Source: Natronorubrum halalkaliphilum (lineage in GTDB: Archaea; Halobacteriota; Halobacteria; Halobacteriales; Natrialbaceae). Taken from it: 64,000 nucleotides of DNA. This document shows, piece after piece, positions 1 to 7,958 of this stretch. Location: positions 62,001-126,000 of the forward strand of contig NZ_WUYX01000033.1 of the NCBI RefSeq assembly GCF_009834785.1, given 5' to 3'. Within the stretch, counting starts at the first letter, position 1. Every line of letters begins with the position of its first letter. The notes beneath the pieces were generated by a model. That model was given only the letters and a program-made list of their open reading frames with translations, made no database searches and had not been told where the DNA came from. The position numbers were made by a program, and so were the translations under genes.

Positions 1-230
1 ATCGAGTAGACGCCGAACGCGACGAGGGACAGGCTCAGTATCGCGAGAAACCAGTTGAACGATTCGTTGCTGACCTCGCTGACGTTCGTGTACGGAACGC
101 TCGTGGTCTCGTCGCGCTTTCGCACGAGGAGACGGCTGTCGGTCACCGCGATCTCCTCGCCCGAACGAAGGTCGCCTCGATAGTGGAGCCGTTCGCCGGT
201 ATCGAGGTCGAGACCGTTTCGACTCGGCAT
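1..230 (-). CDS. Partial hypothetical membrane protein, PH-like N-terminus
   Basis: An open frame starts at the ATG complementary to 228-230 and runs off the left edge, giving about 76 visible residues. The first part is soluble and acidic and ends in a stretch with SRLLVRKRDETTSVPY. This resembles the bacterial-PH-type repeat seen in haloarchaeal membrane proteins. It is followed by the start of a hydrophobic segment (WFLAILSLSLVAFGVY). The organisation is like the complete gene at 38029-38664. Function is unknown. The C-terminus lies outside the window. Confidence 0.6.
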   Translation of the reverse strand, partial: MPSRNGLDLDTGERLHYRGDLRSGEEIAVTDSRLLVRKRDETTSVPYTNVSEVSNESFNWFLAILSLSLVAFGVYS

Positions 231-322
231 TACCGTCTCTCGACGAGCGTTCGTAATCAAACTTTCCCCGATTCGGCAAAAATACGCGTCGAATCGGCCG
301 GTTGGCCGTCGGTTCGTCGCGG

Positions 323-1888
323 TTAGTCGGCTCTGTCGACCGGTTTCGGATCGTCAGACGAGCGCATCTTCTCGAACATGGTAACGAACTCCTCGTCGTC
401 TTCGGCGAGTTGTTCCCACTGCGAGAGTCCGCGTTCCTCTTTCGTTCCGCGAATCGTGTTGTCGAGCACGAAGGCGACGATCCCACCGACCGCCATCGTC
501 GTCGAGCCGATCACGAAGATCGTATCGGAGACGATCTGTTCGCCGAGGATCGGTCCGATCACCGTCGCGCCGGAGGCGATCTCCTGGAACTCGGCGGCGC
601 CGCCGACGTTCGCCATGTACTCCGGAATCGCGAGGCCGAGGAAGAGCGCGATACCGATGATGAAGACGTTACGCGAGGCGTCGAGGTCGACGTACTTGAG
701 GTTCGACAGACCAACGGCGGCGATCTGTCCGAACATCGCGATGTACAGTGCGCCGACGATCGGCGTCGGAATCGTCGTGATCAACGCGCCGAAGTAGCCG
801 ACGAATCCGACGAGTAACATCACGATCGCACCGATCTGGACGACGTAGCGCGATGCGACGCCGGTGATACCGATCGCACCGATGTTCTCACCGTAGGAGG
901 TCGAGCCGTTGCCCGTCCCCATGATACCGGCGATCACGTTGCCGACTCCTTCCATTCCGATCCCGTGGTTGATCCGTTTCTCGCTCGGCGCACCGACGCC
1001 GGCGATGCGGGCGACGGCGTAGTAGTCGCCGAGACTCTCGACCATCGAGGCGAGAATACCGGCGAAGATCCCGACCGTGAACGCGAGGGTAACCTGTGGC
1101 ATCCCCCACTGCAGCGGCGTGATTACCTGGATCGCAGACGCCTCGGCGACGGCTGCGCTGTCGACGTAGCCGACCGTTTCAGGTCCGTATACGCCGGTCG
1201 CGGACAATACCGCGGCGAGGACCCACGCGACGACGATTCCCAGCAGGACCGGGAACAGTTTCGCGTACCGGCTGTACTGATCGAGGTACTGGGAGAACAG
1301 GACGATCAGGAACAGCGTCAGTCCCAGCAGCCACCAGTTCTGGTCGGGCGTCGTCACGTCTTGGACGCCGACGAGCGAGAGACCGATCAGAACGATCACC
1401 GGGGCGATAACGACCGGCGAAAGGTAGTACTTCAGCTTCCCCAGCGCGCCGATGTAACCCAGCAAGACCTGGACTAACGCAGCGACGATGATCGCGCCCT
1501 GTAGCTCGACTATCGTCGCCTCCCAGCCGGTACCCATCGCGGCGATGATCGCCAGCGCCGGCGCGAGTAGCGCGAAGGTACCTCCCTGAACGATCGGATA
1601 CCGATTCCCGAACGTCGTCTGTAACAGCGTCGCGATACCCGAAACGACGAAGAACGTCCCCACGAGCCGCGCCGTTTCCGCTGCGGGCATCTCCATCGCC
1701 CCCGCAAGGATCAGCGGGATCGCGACGGTCGCGCCGATCATTGTCAGATAGTGCTGTACCCCCAGCAGGATCGATTCGCCCAGCGGTGGTTTATCATCGA
1801 TCCCGTACTCGACGAACGACGCCTCCTCGCGGGAGATGTCCCCGCCGTCCGTTCTGATTTCGTCCGTACGTTCGTTGTGATCAGTCAT
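323..1888 (-). CDS. NCS2 family nucleobase (uracil/xanthine) permease
   Basis: A 521-residue polytopic membrane protein of the nucleobase-ascorbate transporter family (NCS2), which imports uracil, xanthine or related bases by cation symport. The family QH motif is at residues 45-46. The TM8 glutamate lies in ASMVESLGDYY (about residue 281), and the TM10 region has GNGSTSYGENIGAIG. I start at the ATG at 1888 because GGAGATG lies just upstream. The open frame extends to 2017, but that part is low in acidic residues and contains promoter-like AT-rich sequence. A second NCS2 gene is at 14421. Together with the deaminases, hydantoinases and hydroxylase downstream it fits a nucleobase uptake role. 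The exact substrate cannot be read from sequence. Confidence 0.9.
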   Translation of the reverse strand: MTDHNERTDEIRTDGGDISREEASFVEYGIDDKPPLGESILLGVQHYLTMIGATVAIPLILAGAMEMPAAETARLVGTFFVVSGIATLLQTTFGNRYPIVQGGTFALLAPALAIIAAMGTGWEATIVELQGAIIVAALVQVLLGYIGALGKLKYYLSPVVIAPVIVLIGLSLVGVQDVTTPDQNWWLLGLTLFLIVLFSQYLDQYSRYAKLFPVLLGIVVAWVLAAVLSATGVYGPETVGYVDSAAVAEASAIQVITPLQWGMPQVTLAFTVGIFAGILASMVESLGDYYAVARIAGVGAPSEKRINHGIGMEGVGNVIAGIMGTGNGSTSYGENIGAIGITGVASRYVVQIGAIVMLLVGFVGYFGALITTIPTPIVGALYIAMFGQIAAVGLSNLKYVDLDASRNVFIIGIALFLGLAIPEYMANVGGAAEFQEIASGATVIGPILGEQIVSDTIFVIGSTTMAVGGIVAFVLDNTIRGTKEERGLSQWEQLAEDDEEFVTMFEKMRSSDDPKPVDRAD

Positions 1889-1970
1889 ATGTCCATCTCC
1901 TGTTGATGATTGTCTACCGTGTCGAGTGTCCACACCCGTACAGGTATAGGAACAAAACCAAAGCGAACAC

Positions 1971-1977
1971 ATATAAA
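1971..1977 (-). promoter_or_regulatory. TATA box for the NCS2 permease gene
   Basis: On the minus strand the sequence reads TTTATAT, the best TATA element upstream of the ATG at 1888. It implies a leader of roughly 55 nt, which agrees with the visible Shine-Dalgarno-like GGAGATG. Inferred from position only. Confidence 0.45.
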
Positions 1978-2091
1978 GGTACCGCCGTAGGCGGGCGATC
2001 AGCCGGTGTCGGTTCACCGTTGAACGATTTCGGTACTACCGGTACGTGATCCGGTACTCGTTTTGCGACCGGTGAAATCCGACGGCGGGGA

Positions 2092-4017
2092 ATGAACTAT
2101 TACAGTTCGCCTCCATCTGTAGATTCGATGGTATCTCACCCGGAGTACGCAGTTACTGCTGAGTTAGACGTAATGGTTGAAACCCGTGATGGCGTCGAGC
2201 TAGCAACCGATATTTATCGGCCGGCCGATCCGGACACCGGCGAGCCGATCGACGAACCCAAACCTGTGTTGCTCGATCGGACGCCCTACGGCAAGCGCGG
2301 CCGGATGGAACGACACGGGGAATGGTACGCAAAGCGCGGCTACGTCGTCGCCATCCAGGACTGTCGGGGGCGATTCAACAGCGGCGGCGACTACTACATC
2401 TTCATCAACGAGCCCGAAGACGGCTACGACACGGTCGAGTGGCTCGCCGACCAACCCTACTGCGACGGACAGGTCGGCACCTTCGGCACCTCCTACGGCG
2501 CCTGGGTCCAGAACGCGCTCGCGACGCAGGATCCACCCCACCTCGAGGCCATGTTCGTCAACCAGGGCGCGGCGAACGGTCGAAAGGCGACGTTCCGACA
2601 CAACGGCACCTTCGAACTGCGCTGGCTCTGCTGGGCGTTCACGCTCGGCGGCGGCTTCGCACAGCGGGCCCTCGAGGACTCGGACATTCAGCAGCGACTG
2701 GCAAACGTCGACGTTCGGGACGTGCTTGCAAACGGCCCCGCACAGCCGGGCCAATCCCCGCTTCGACACATTCCAGACTACGAGGAGTGGGCGTTCGACA
2801 TCATGACTCAGGGAGCCGCGAGCGACGAGCTCTGGCAGGAGCCCGGCATGAACTTCGAGGCCTACTACGACGAGTCCGCCGACGTCCCGACGGTGTACTC
2901 GGGCGCCTGGTACGACTCCTACACGAAGGCGACCTGCGACAACTTTGAGGCGCTGGCCGAGCGCAAAGACAGCGACCACTTTCTGTTGATGGGGCCGTGG
3001 ACCCACGGCTGGAACAGCTACCCGCTGCCCTCCTGGAACAAGTCCTACTCCGGGGAACTCGAGTTCGGCGAGCAGGCCCTGCGCGACTATCAGGAGACCC
3101 GACTGCGCTTTTTCGATCACTACCTCAAGGGGAAAGACACCTGGGACGACCAGCCGACGGTCCAGTACTTCCAGATGGGGACCGGCGACGGCGAACAGAC
3201 GCGCGAGGGGCGGCTCTTCCACGGCGGCGAGTGGCGCTCGGGCGAGGAGTGGCCCCTGCCGGACACCGAGTTCACGACCTACTACATCCACGAGGACGGC
3301 CGACTCACGACCGACGAGCCGACCGCCGAGGACGCCGCGACGAGCTACGAGTTCGACCCCCGCGACCCCGTCCCGACCATCGGCGGCAACTGCTCGTCGT
3401 ACATCACCTACGAGCCTCGGGAGGAGAACATCCTAGAGTATCCGCTGAGCGAGCGCAAACTGCAGGACCTCACCGGCCGCGGCGGCTTCGACCAGCGAAC
3501 CCGGGAGGACACATTCGGGGCCGAACCGCCGTACGGCCCGCTCGAGGAGCGAAACGACGTGCTCGTCTACCGGACGCCGCCGCTCGAGGAGGATGTCGAA
3601 ATCGCCGGACCGATCCGGGTCCGCGTCTACGGCTCGACCGACGCCCCCGACACCGACTTCACGGCGAAGCTGATCGACGAGCACCCGCCGAGCGAGGAGT
3701 TCCCGAACGGGGCCGCGATCAACCTCTGTGACTCCATCTGTCGCGGCCGCTACCGCGGCTACCGCGACGAGCCGGACCTGCTCGAGGACGGCGAGGTCTA
3801 CGAGTTCGAGATGGAGCCGTACCCGACGGCGAACGTGTTCAAGGAGGGCCACCGCATCCGGCTGGATATCTCCTCGTCGAACTACCCGCGCTACGACGTG
3901 AACAACAACACCGGCGGACCGCTCTACGGTGACCGCGAGTACCGGACCGCGACGAACACCGTCCACCATAACGCGGAGTACGCGACGCAGATCGAACTGC
4001 CGATTCAGTCGCGCTGA
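2092..4017 (+). CDS. CocE/NonD-family S15 hydrolase
   Basis: A 641-residue alpha/beta hydrolase of the X-Pro dipeptidyl-peptidase S15 / cocaine esterase family, which cleaves esters or amides. The nucleophile is Ser134 in GTFGTSYGAW, and the catalytic His is probably His305 in GPWTHGW. The C-terminal third (about residues 430-640) looks like the family's jelly-roll domain. I see no signal peptide, so it is probably cytoplasmic. The first ATG (2092) and a second in-frame ATG (2128) are both possible starts, and neither has a strong Shine-Dalgarno. It is divergent from the NCS2 permease gene and sits in the catabolic island. A role on a cyclic amide or acyl-amino substrate is possible but not shown. 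Confidence 0.85.
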   Translation: MNYYSSPPSVDSMVSHPEYAVTAELDVMVETRDGVELATDIYRPADPDTGEPIDEPKPVLLDRTPYGKRGRMERHGEWYAKRGYVVAIQDCRGRFNSGGDYYIFINEPEDGYDTVEWLADQPYCDGQVGTFGTSYGAWVQNALATQDPPHLEAMFVNQGAANGRKATFRHNGTFELRWLCWAFTLGGGFAQRALEDSDIQQRLANVDVRDVLANGPAQPGQSPLRHIPDYEEWAFDIMTQGAASDELWQEPGMNFEAYYDESADVPTVYSGAWYDSYTKATCDNFEALAERKDSDHFLLMGPWTHGWNSYPLPSWNKSYSGELEFGEQALRDYQETRLRFFDHYLKGKDTWDDQPTVQYFQMGTGDGEQTREGRLFHGGEWRSGEEWPLPDTEFTTYYIHEDGRLTTDEPTAEDAATSYEFDPRDPVPTIGGNCSSYITYEPREENILEYPLSERKLQDLTGRGGFDQRTREDTFGAEPPYGPLEERNDVLVYRTPPLEEDVEIAGPIRVRVYGSTDAPDTDFTAKLIDEHPPSEEFPNGAAINLCDSICRGRYRGYRDEPDLLEDGEVYEFEMEPYPTANVFKEGHRIRLDISSSNYPRYDVNNNTGGPLYGDREYRTATNTVHHNAEYATQIELPIQSR

Positions 4018-4072
4018 ACGCTCGAGTGGGCGCGGTTTCGGACTGGCGTCGACGTTTTGTTTTGCACGTACT

Positions 4073-4126
4073 GGTTCTGATTCAGATTCGGGTTCGGATT
4101 CGGATGCGGATTCGAGGTCGGATTAG
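4073..4126. repeat. Degenerate hexanucleotide tandem array (GATTCG-like)
   Basis: Nine consecutive hexamers (GGTTCT, GATTCA, GATTCG, GGTTCG, GATTCG, GATGCG, GATTCG, AGGTCG, GATTAG) lie in the 244-bp gap between the convergent S15 hydrolase and transducer genes. The rest of the gap holds scattered further GGATTCG units but no gene. Confidence 0.75.
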
Positions 4127-4261
4127 GTCGGATCGGCTTCATATTCGGATTCGAACCGCCAACGCCCCGTAGACGCCGCTTCTCAGACGGCGACTGTACG
4201 TCGGTACCGGCCCGCCTACAGCCGCCGTGGTTGGAACGAGACATCGGTACAGCAGACCGTA

Positions 4262-6022
4262 TCAGCGAACGGCCGAAACGCCAGTCCCGGCCCCAGATCC
4301 GGCACCGGAACCGGCTGCAGTCCCGTCGGTCTCGAGTTCGAAACCGGCCAGGCTCCCCTCCATCTCGGCCGCCATGTCGTCGATCGCCTCCGAGATGTCG
4401 ACCACCTGCCCGACGGTGGCGGTCTGTTGTTCGATGCTCGCGGAGACCGCAGCCATCCGCGCTTCGATCTCGTCGCTCCGTTCGGAGAGGTCTCGAACGA
4501 TATCCTCGACGGTTTCGGTGTTCGCCGCCTGTTCTTCCGCGGTGCGGGCGATCGCCTGAATTTCGCGGTCGGTTTCCCGAACGGCGACCTCGATATCCTC
4601 GATGTGGTCGACCACTCCCTCGACGGCCTCGGCACCCGTCTGTACCGTCCGGTTGCTTCGCTCGATCGCGTTCATCGTCTCTTCGACGCCCGACTGGAGG
4701 TTCTCGATGTCGTCGGCGATCTCGGCGACGGTCTCCTTGGACTCGTCCGCCAGCCCCTTGATCTCGTTCGCGACGACGGCGAACCCGTTGCCGGAGTCGT
4801 CGGAGTGGGCCGCCTGAATGTTGGCGTTCAACGCGAGCAGGTTGGTCTGATCGGCGATATCCGCGATCAGTTCGGCCATCTCGCTGATGGTCTGCATTCG
4901 CCCCTGTAAGGACCGGACGTGTTCGACGTTCGTCTCGGACGCCTCCATCGCCTCGTGAATCTTCTCGAGGGCGGTCTCGGCGTCTTCGACGCCTTCTTCG
5001 GTTCGGTCGCTGGCCGTCGCGGCGCGCCGCTCGATCGCCTCGGCGTTCTCCGAGATGCGGTCGACCGCGGACGAGAGGTTCGTGACGTTCTCCTCGGCGA
5101 TCGTCGCCTGCTCGGCCTGCTCGACCGCCATCTCGTCGACAGCGTCGCTGGCCTCGTCGATCTCGTCGGTCGCGGACGTGGTCTCTTCGCCCGCAGCGAT
5201 CAGATCGTCGCTGATATCGGCCAGCTCTTCGGCGGTGTGTCGGGCGTCGACCAGCGCGTCGTGGATGTTCTCGATGGCTGTCCCCAGGTCCGCAGCCATC
5301 GTCGAAAAGCGTTCGTGAGCGTCCCGAACCTCCTCGAAGTCGGCCTCCGGTTCGGGAACCGCCGGCTCGACTGTGAAGTCGCCCTGACTGAGACGGTTCG
5401 TCCAGTCCTGGAAGGCGTCGACGACCTCGTTCTGGTAGGTCTGATACTGCTCTAAGGTCTCCTGGCGGTTGACGGCGTTGACCCGTTCGGAGACGTCGCG
5501 ATTGATCTCGATCGCCCCCGCGAGTTCGCCCGTCGCGTCGAACAGCGGGAAGAACGTCCGGCTGACGTGAATCGTTTCGCCGTCGGCCTCGACGACGCCC
5601 TCGAGGTTCTGGATGGCCTCGCCGGTGTCGAGGACCTCCCGCATGACGCTGTTGTCGGCCTCGTCGTAGTCGAACAGGTTATCGCCGGGAAGTTCGCCGG
5701 GAACGCGACCGAACAGTTCCCGGCACTCCTTGTTCGAGTGCGTAAAGGTTCCCTCCGCGTCGACGACGAATATCGGGTCGTTGGACCCTTGCAGGAAGCT
5801 AATGATGATCGATTCGGCCGTCGCACCACCGAACGGACTGTCGCCGTTTACACGTTCGACGTCACCGTTGGGACCGAGCAACCCGTCCCCCTCGTCCTGC
5901 CAATCAGTCGTATCGAGCCCCGCGGACCCGGCCCCGGTCGGCTCCTGGTTCTCGTCCGTCTCGGACTCGCTCGTTTCCGTCGAACTCGTACTTCCGAGCA
6001 GAGATATCAAGGAGTTAGTCAT
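4262..6022 (-). CDS. Soluble methyl-accepting chemotaxis transducer with PAS domain
   Basis: A 586-residue cytoplasmic chemoreceptor. After a Ser/Thr/Glu-rich N-terminus there is a PAS domain (about residues 70-190), a helical linker, and a coiled-coil MCP signalling domain (about 320-560). The signalling tip reads IADQTNLLALNANIQAA. No transmembrane segment or HAMP domain is visible, so it should sense an internal signal and act on CheA/CheW. The frame is open back to 6523, but the ATG at 6022 has a TATA box 25-31 nt upstream and the longer form would overlap the VOC gene. The C-terminus is a low-complexity Gly/Ser/Ala tail. Its place next to nucleobase uptake genes hints at metabolism-linked taxis, but no ligand can be read. 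Confidence 0.88.
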   Translation of the reverse strand: MTNSLISLLGSTSSTETSESETDENQEPTGAGSAGLDTTDWQDEGDGLLGPNGDVERVNGDSPFGGATAESIIISFLQGSNDPIFVVDAEGTFTHSNKECRELFGRVPGELPGDNLFDYDEADNSVMREVLDTGEAIQNLEGVVEADGETIHVSRTFFPLFDATGELAGAIEINRDVSERVNAVNRQETLEQYQTYQNEVVDAFQDWTNRLSQGDFTVEPAVPEPEADFEEVRDAHERFSTMAADLGTAIENIHDALVDARHTAEELADISDDLIAAGEETTSATDEIDEASDAVDEMAVEQAEQATIAEENVTNLSSAVDRISENAEAIERRAATASDRTEEGVEDAETALEKIHEAMEASETNVEHVRSLQGRMQTISEMAELIADIADQTNLLALNANIQAAHSDDSGNGFAVVANEIKGLADESKETVAEIADDIENLQSGVEETMNAIERSNRTVQTGAEAVEGVVDHIEDIEVAVRETDREIQAIARTAEEQAANTETVEDIVRDLSERSDEIEARMAAVSASIEQQTATVGQVVDISEAIDDMAAEMEGSLAGFELETDGTAAGSGAGSGAGTGVSAVR

Positions 6023-6046
6023 ACGTACCTCAGCGAAGTTTGACCA

Positions 6047-6053
6047 CTTAAAT
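6047..6053 (-). promoter_or_regulatory. TATA box for the PAS transducer gene
   Basis: The minus strand reads ATTTAAG 25-31 nt before the ATG at 6022, the spacing expected for a leaderless haloarchaeal transcript. It supports the shorter start. Confidence 0.55.
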
Positions 6054-6171
6054 CTACTCGCCGAGGTTCGTGGTAACATCACCCATATTACAGCTATCAG
6101 CCAGCAAAGTATAGTATCCGCTAAGCGATGTACACGGACTCCCACCGGCCGCGATTTGCATCGGTGGAAAC

Positions 6172-6546
6172 TCAGATCGACTGCACGAGTTCGACGACGT
6201 AGCCGTCCGGATCCTCGAGAAACGCCACGCGGGCGTCGGCCGCCTCGACCGTCATCGGTTCGGCGACGATGGCCGGATCGGCGGCGTCGACGATGCGTTC
6301 GAACTCGGCGTCGGTATCGTCGACCGAAAAGGCAACGTGGTCGATTCCCTCCGGCGAGACGGCGCCGTCGTCGTCCGGGTCGTGTTTGAACTGTAGTTCG
6401 GCGCCGTCCTCCGTCCCGACGTAGTAGTTGACGACGCCGTCGTCGCCGGTGAACTGAGACTGGTACTCGAGTCCCAGCACGCCCTCGTAGAACTCGGTCG
6501 TTTGCTCGAGATCGGACACCCACAGTGCGGTGTGTATGACGTTCAT
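6172..6546 (-). CDS. VOC (glyoxalase/dioxygenase fold) family protein
   Basis: A 124-residue single-module vicinal-oxygen-chelate protein. It opens with a beta strand (MNVIHTALWVSDLEQ) and has the paired beta-alpha-beta units typical of glyoxalase I, with DGAELQFKH and GIDHVAFSVDD. It ends with FLEDPDGYVVELVQ. The candidate metal ligands are His at residue 5, Glu in AELQ, His in IDHVAF and Glu in VVELVQ. It probably acts as a dimer. I start at the ATG at 6546 rather than the upstream frame start because a TATA-like sequence lies 25-34 nt upstream. The substrate is unknown. It is transcribed towards the transducer gene. Confidence 0.85.
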   Translation of the reverse strand: MNVIHTALWVSDLEQTTEFYEGVLGLEYQSQFTGDDGVVNYYVGTEDGAELQFKHDPDDDGAVSPEGIDHVAFSVDDTDAEFERIVDAADPAIVAEPMTVEAADARVAFLEDPDGYVVELVQSI

Positions 6547-6631
6547 AGGACTACACTCTCCCGAAAGGGCAAATAGTTTCGTCCGGCCACCAATTACGCC
6601 GACAACCGGGAAGAGCCGCGGCGAGATAACA

Positions 6632-6638
6632 CTTAAGG
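6632..6638 (+). promoter_or_regulatory. TATA box for the M20 amidohydrolase gene
   Basis: CTTAAGG lies 23-29 nt upstream of the ATG at 6661, consistent with a leaderless transcript. An imperfect dyad with CTGTCTGATAATA follows at 6644-6656. Confidence 0.5.
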
Positions 6639-6660
6639 AGAGTCTGTCTGATAATAGTGC

Positions 6661-7896
6661 ATGGCAATTTCTATCGAACGCGAACGATTCGTCGAGACGA
6701 TGCGCGAACAGGCCGAAATCGGTGCGACCGAAGGCGGCGGGCTCCACCGACTCGCGCTCTCGGACGAGGACAAGGCGATCCGCGACTGGTTCGCGGAGCA
6801 GTTAGCGGCTCTGGACCTCTCGATCCGGATCGACGAGTTCGGGAACATGTTCGGACGCCGCGACGGGACCGATCCGGACGCCGATCCGGTGCTCGTCGGC
6901 TCCCACCTCGACTCCCAGCCGTACGGCGGGATCTACGACGGGGCGCTCGGCGTCGTCGCCCCGCTCGAGTTGCTCCGAACGCTCGAGGATGAGGGGATCG
7001 AGACGCGACGTCCGATCGAGATCGTCAACTGGACGAACGAGGAGGGATCCCGGTTCCAGCCGGCGATGCAGGGCAGCGGCGTCTGGACGAACGAACTGGA
7101 CCTCGAGACACAGTACGAGCGGACCGACGAGGACGGGAACAGCGTCCGCGAGGAACTCGAACGGATCGGGTACCTGGGCGATGTCCCGGCGGAACCCCGC
7201 GACTACGAGGCCTACTTCGAACTCCACATCGAGCAGGGGCCGTACCTCGAACTCGAGGGCGTGGACGTCGGCGTCGTGACCGGCGTCGTCGGCTTCTACT
7301 GGGGGGCGACGACGTTTACCGGCGAAGCGGACCACTCCGGGCCGACGCCGATGCACGACCGGTCGGACGCGCTGGTCGCGGCGGCCGACGTGATCACCGG
7401 CATCCGCCGGATTCCGGGCTCGCTCGGTGATCGAACCGTCGGGACGGTCGGCTATCTCGACGTCGACCCGAACTCGATCAACATCATTCCCGGCGAGGTA
7501 ACCTTCACCTGGGGATTCAGAGATCCGTCCGACGAGATCGTCGACGAGGCGAAAGCGCGGGCGCTGGCCGAGATCGAGGCCGCCGCCGAACGGGAGGGCG
7601 TCGAGTGGGAGGTAGAAAAGCGAATGCGATCGGCGAGCGTCGATTTCGCCGATCGGTGTATCGACGCGGTCCAGACGAGCGCGGACGACCTCGGCTACGA
7701 CAGCATGCAACTCTACAGCGGCGCGGGCCACGACGCCGCCCACCTGAGCAAGGTTACGGATACGAGCATGGTGTTCGCTGTCAGCGAGAACGGCAAGAGC
7801 CACTCCGAGGAGGAGTTCACCAGCTGGGACGACTGTTACGCGGCGGCGAATACGCTCGCGAACGCGGTAGTTCGGGTCGCGGGCCTCGAGGAGTGA
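6661..7896 (+). CDS. M20 Zn-dependent N-carbamoyl amino acid / allantoate amidohydrolase
   Basis: A 411-residue M20-family metal-dependent hydrolase of the HyuC / beta-ureidopropionase / allantoate amidohydrolase group. Metal ligands are visible as His82 and Asp93 (GSHLDSQPYGGIYD), Glu127-Glu128 (TNEEGSRF), His in HIEQGP (about 192) and His in the C-terminal KSHSEEE. These enzymes cleave a carbamoyl or ureido group, releasing ammonia and CO2. Product options include beta-alanine from N-carbamoyl-beta-alanine, or ureidoglycolate from allantoate. It converges on a hydantoinase that would supply its substrate, and the pair is the classic ring-opening and decarbamoylation couple. Sequence cannot settle which carbamoyl substrate is used. 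Confidence 0.9.
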   Translation: MAISIERERFVETMREQAEIGATEGGGLHRLALSDEDKAIRDWFAEQLAALDLSIRIDEFGNMFGRRDGTDPDADPVLVGSHLDSQPYGGIYDGALGVVAPLELLRTLEDEGIETRRPIEIVNWTNEEGSRFQPAMQGSGVWTNELDLETQYERTDEDGNSVREELERIGYLGDVPAEPRDYEAYFELHIEQGPYLELEGVDVGVVTGVVGFYWGATTFTGEADHSGPTPMHDRSDALVAAADVITGIRRIPGSLGDRTVGTVGYLDVDPNSINIIPGEVTFTWGFRDPSDEIVDEAKARALAEIEAAAEREGVEWEVEKRMRSASVDFADRCIDAVQTSADDLGYDSMQLYSGAGHDAAHLSKVTDTSMVFAVSENGKSHSEEEFTSWDDCYAAANTLANAVVRVAGLEE

Positions 7897-7952
7897 GGAA
7901 GACCGGGAGACCGGGAAACTGGGAAGTTGGGAAACCGGGAAGCTGGGAAACC
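7897..7952. repeat. Seven-unit 8-nt tandem array filling a convergent junction
   Basis: Starting on the base after the stop codon of the M20 gene are seven octamers in register: GGAAGACC, GGGAGACC, GGGAAACT, GGGAAGTT, GGGAAACC, GGGAAGCT, GGGAAACC. The consensus is GGGARRYY. The array almost fills the 62-bp gap to the convergent hydantoinase gene. Confidence 0.9.
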
Positions 7953-7958
7953 GGCCGT

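Noticed and set aside
4262-6523. Longer form of the transducer starting at 6523
   Set aside because: The extra N-terminus is antisense shadow of the VOC gene region, and a TATA box precedes the ATG at 6022.
7897-7952. CRISPR array
   Set aside because: The units are contiguous octamers without spacers.
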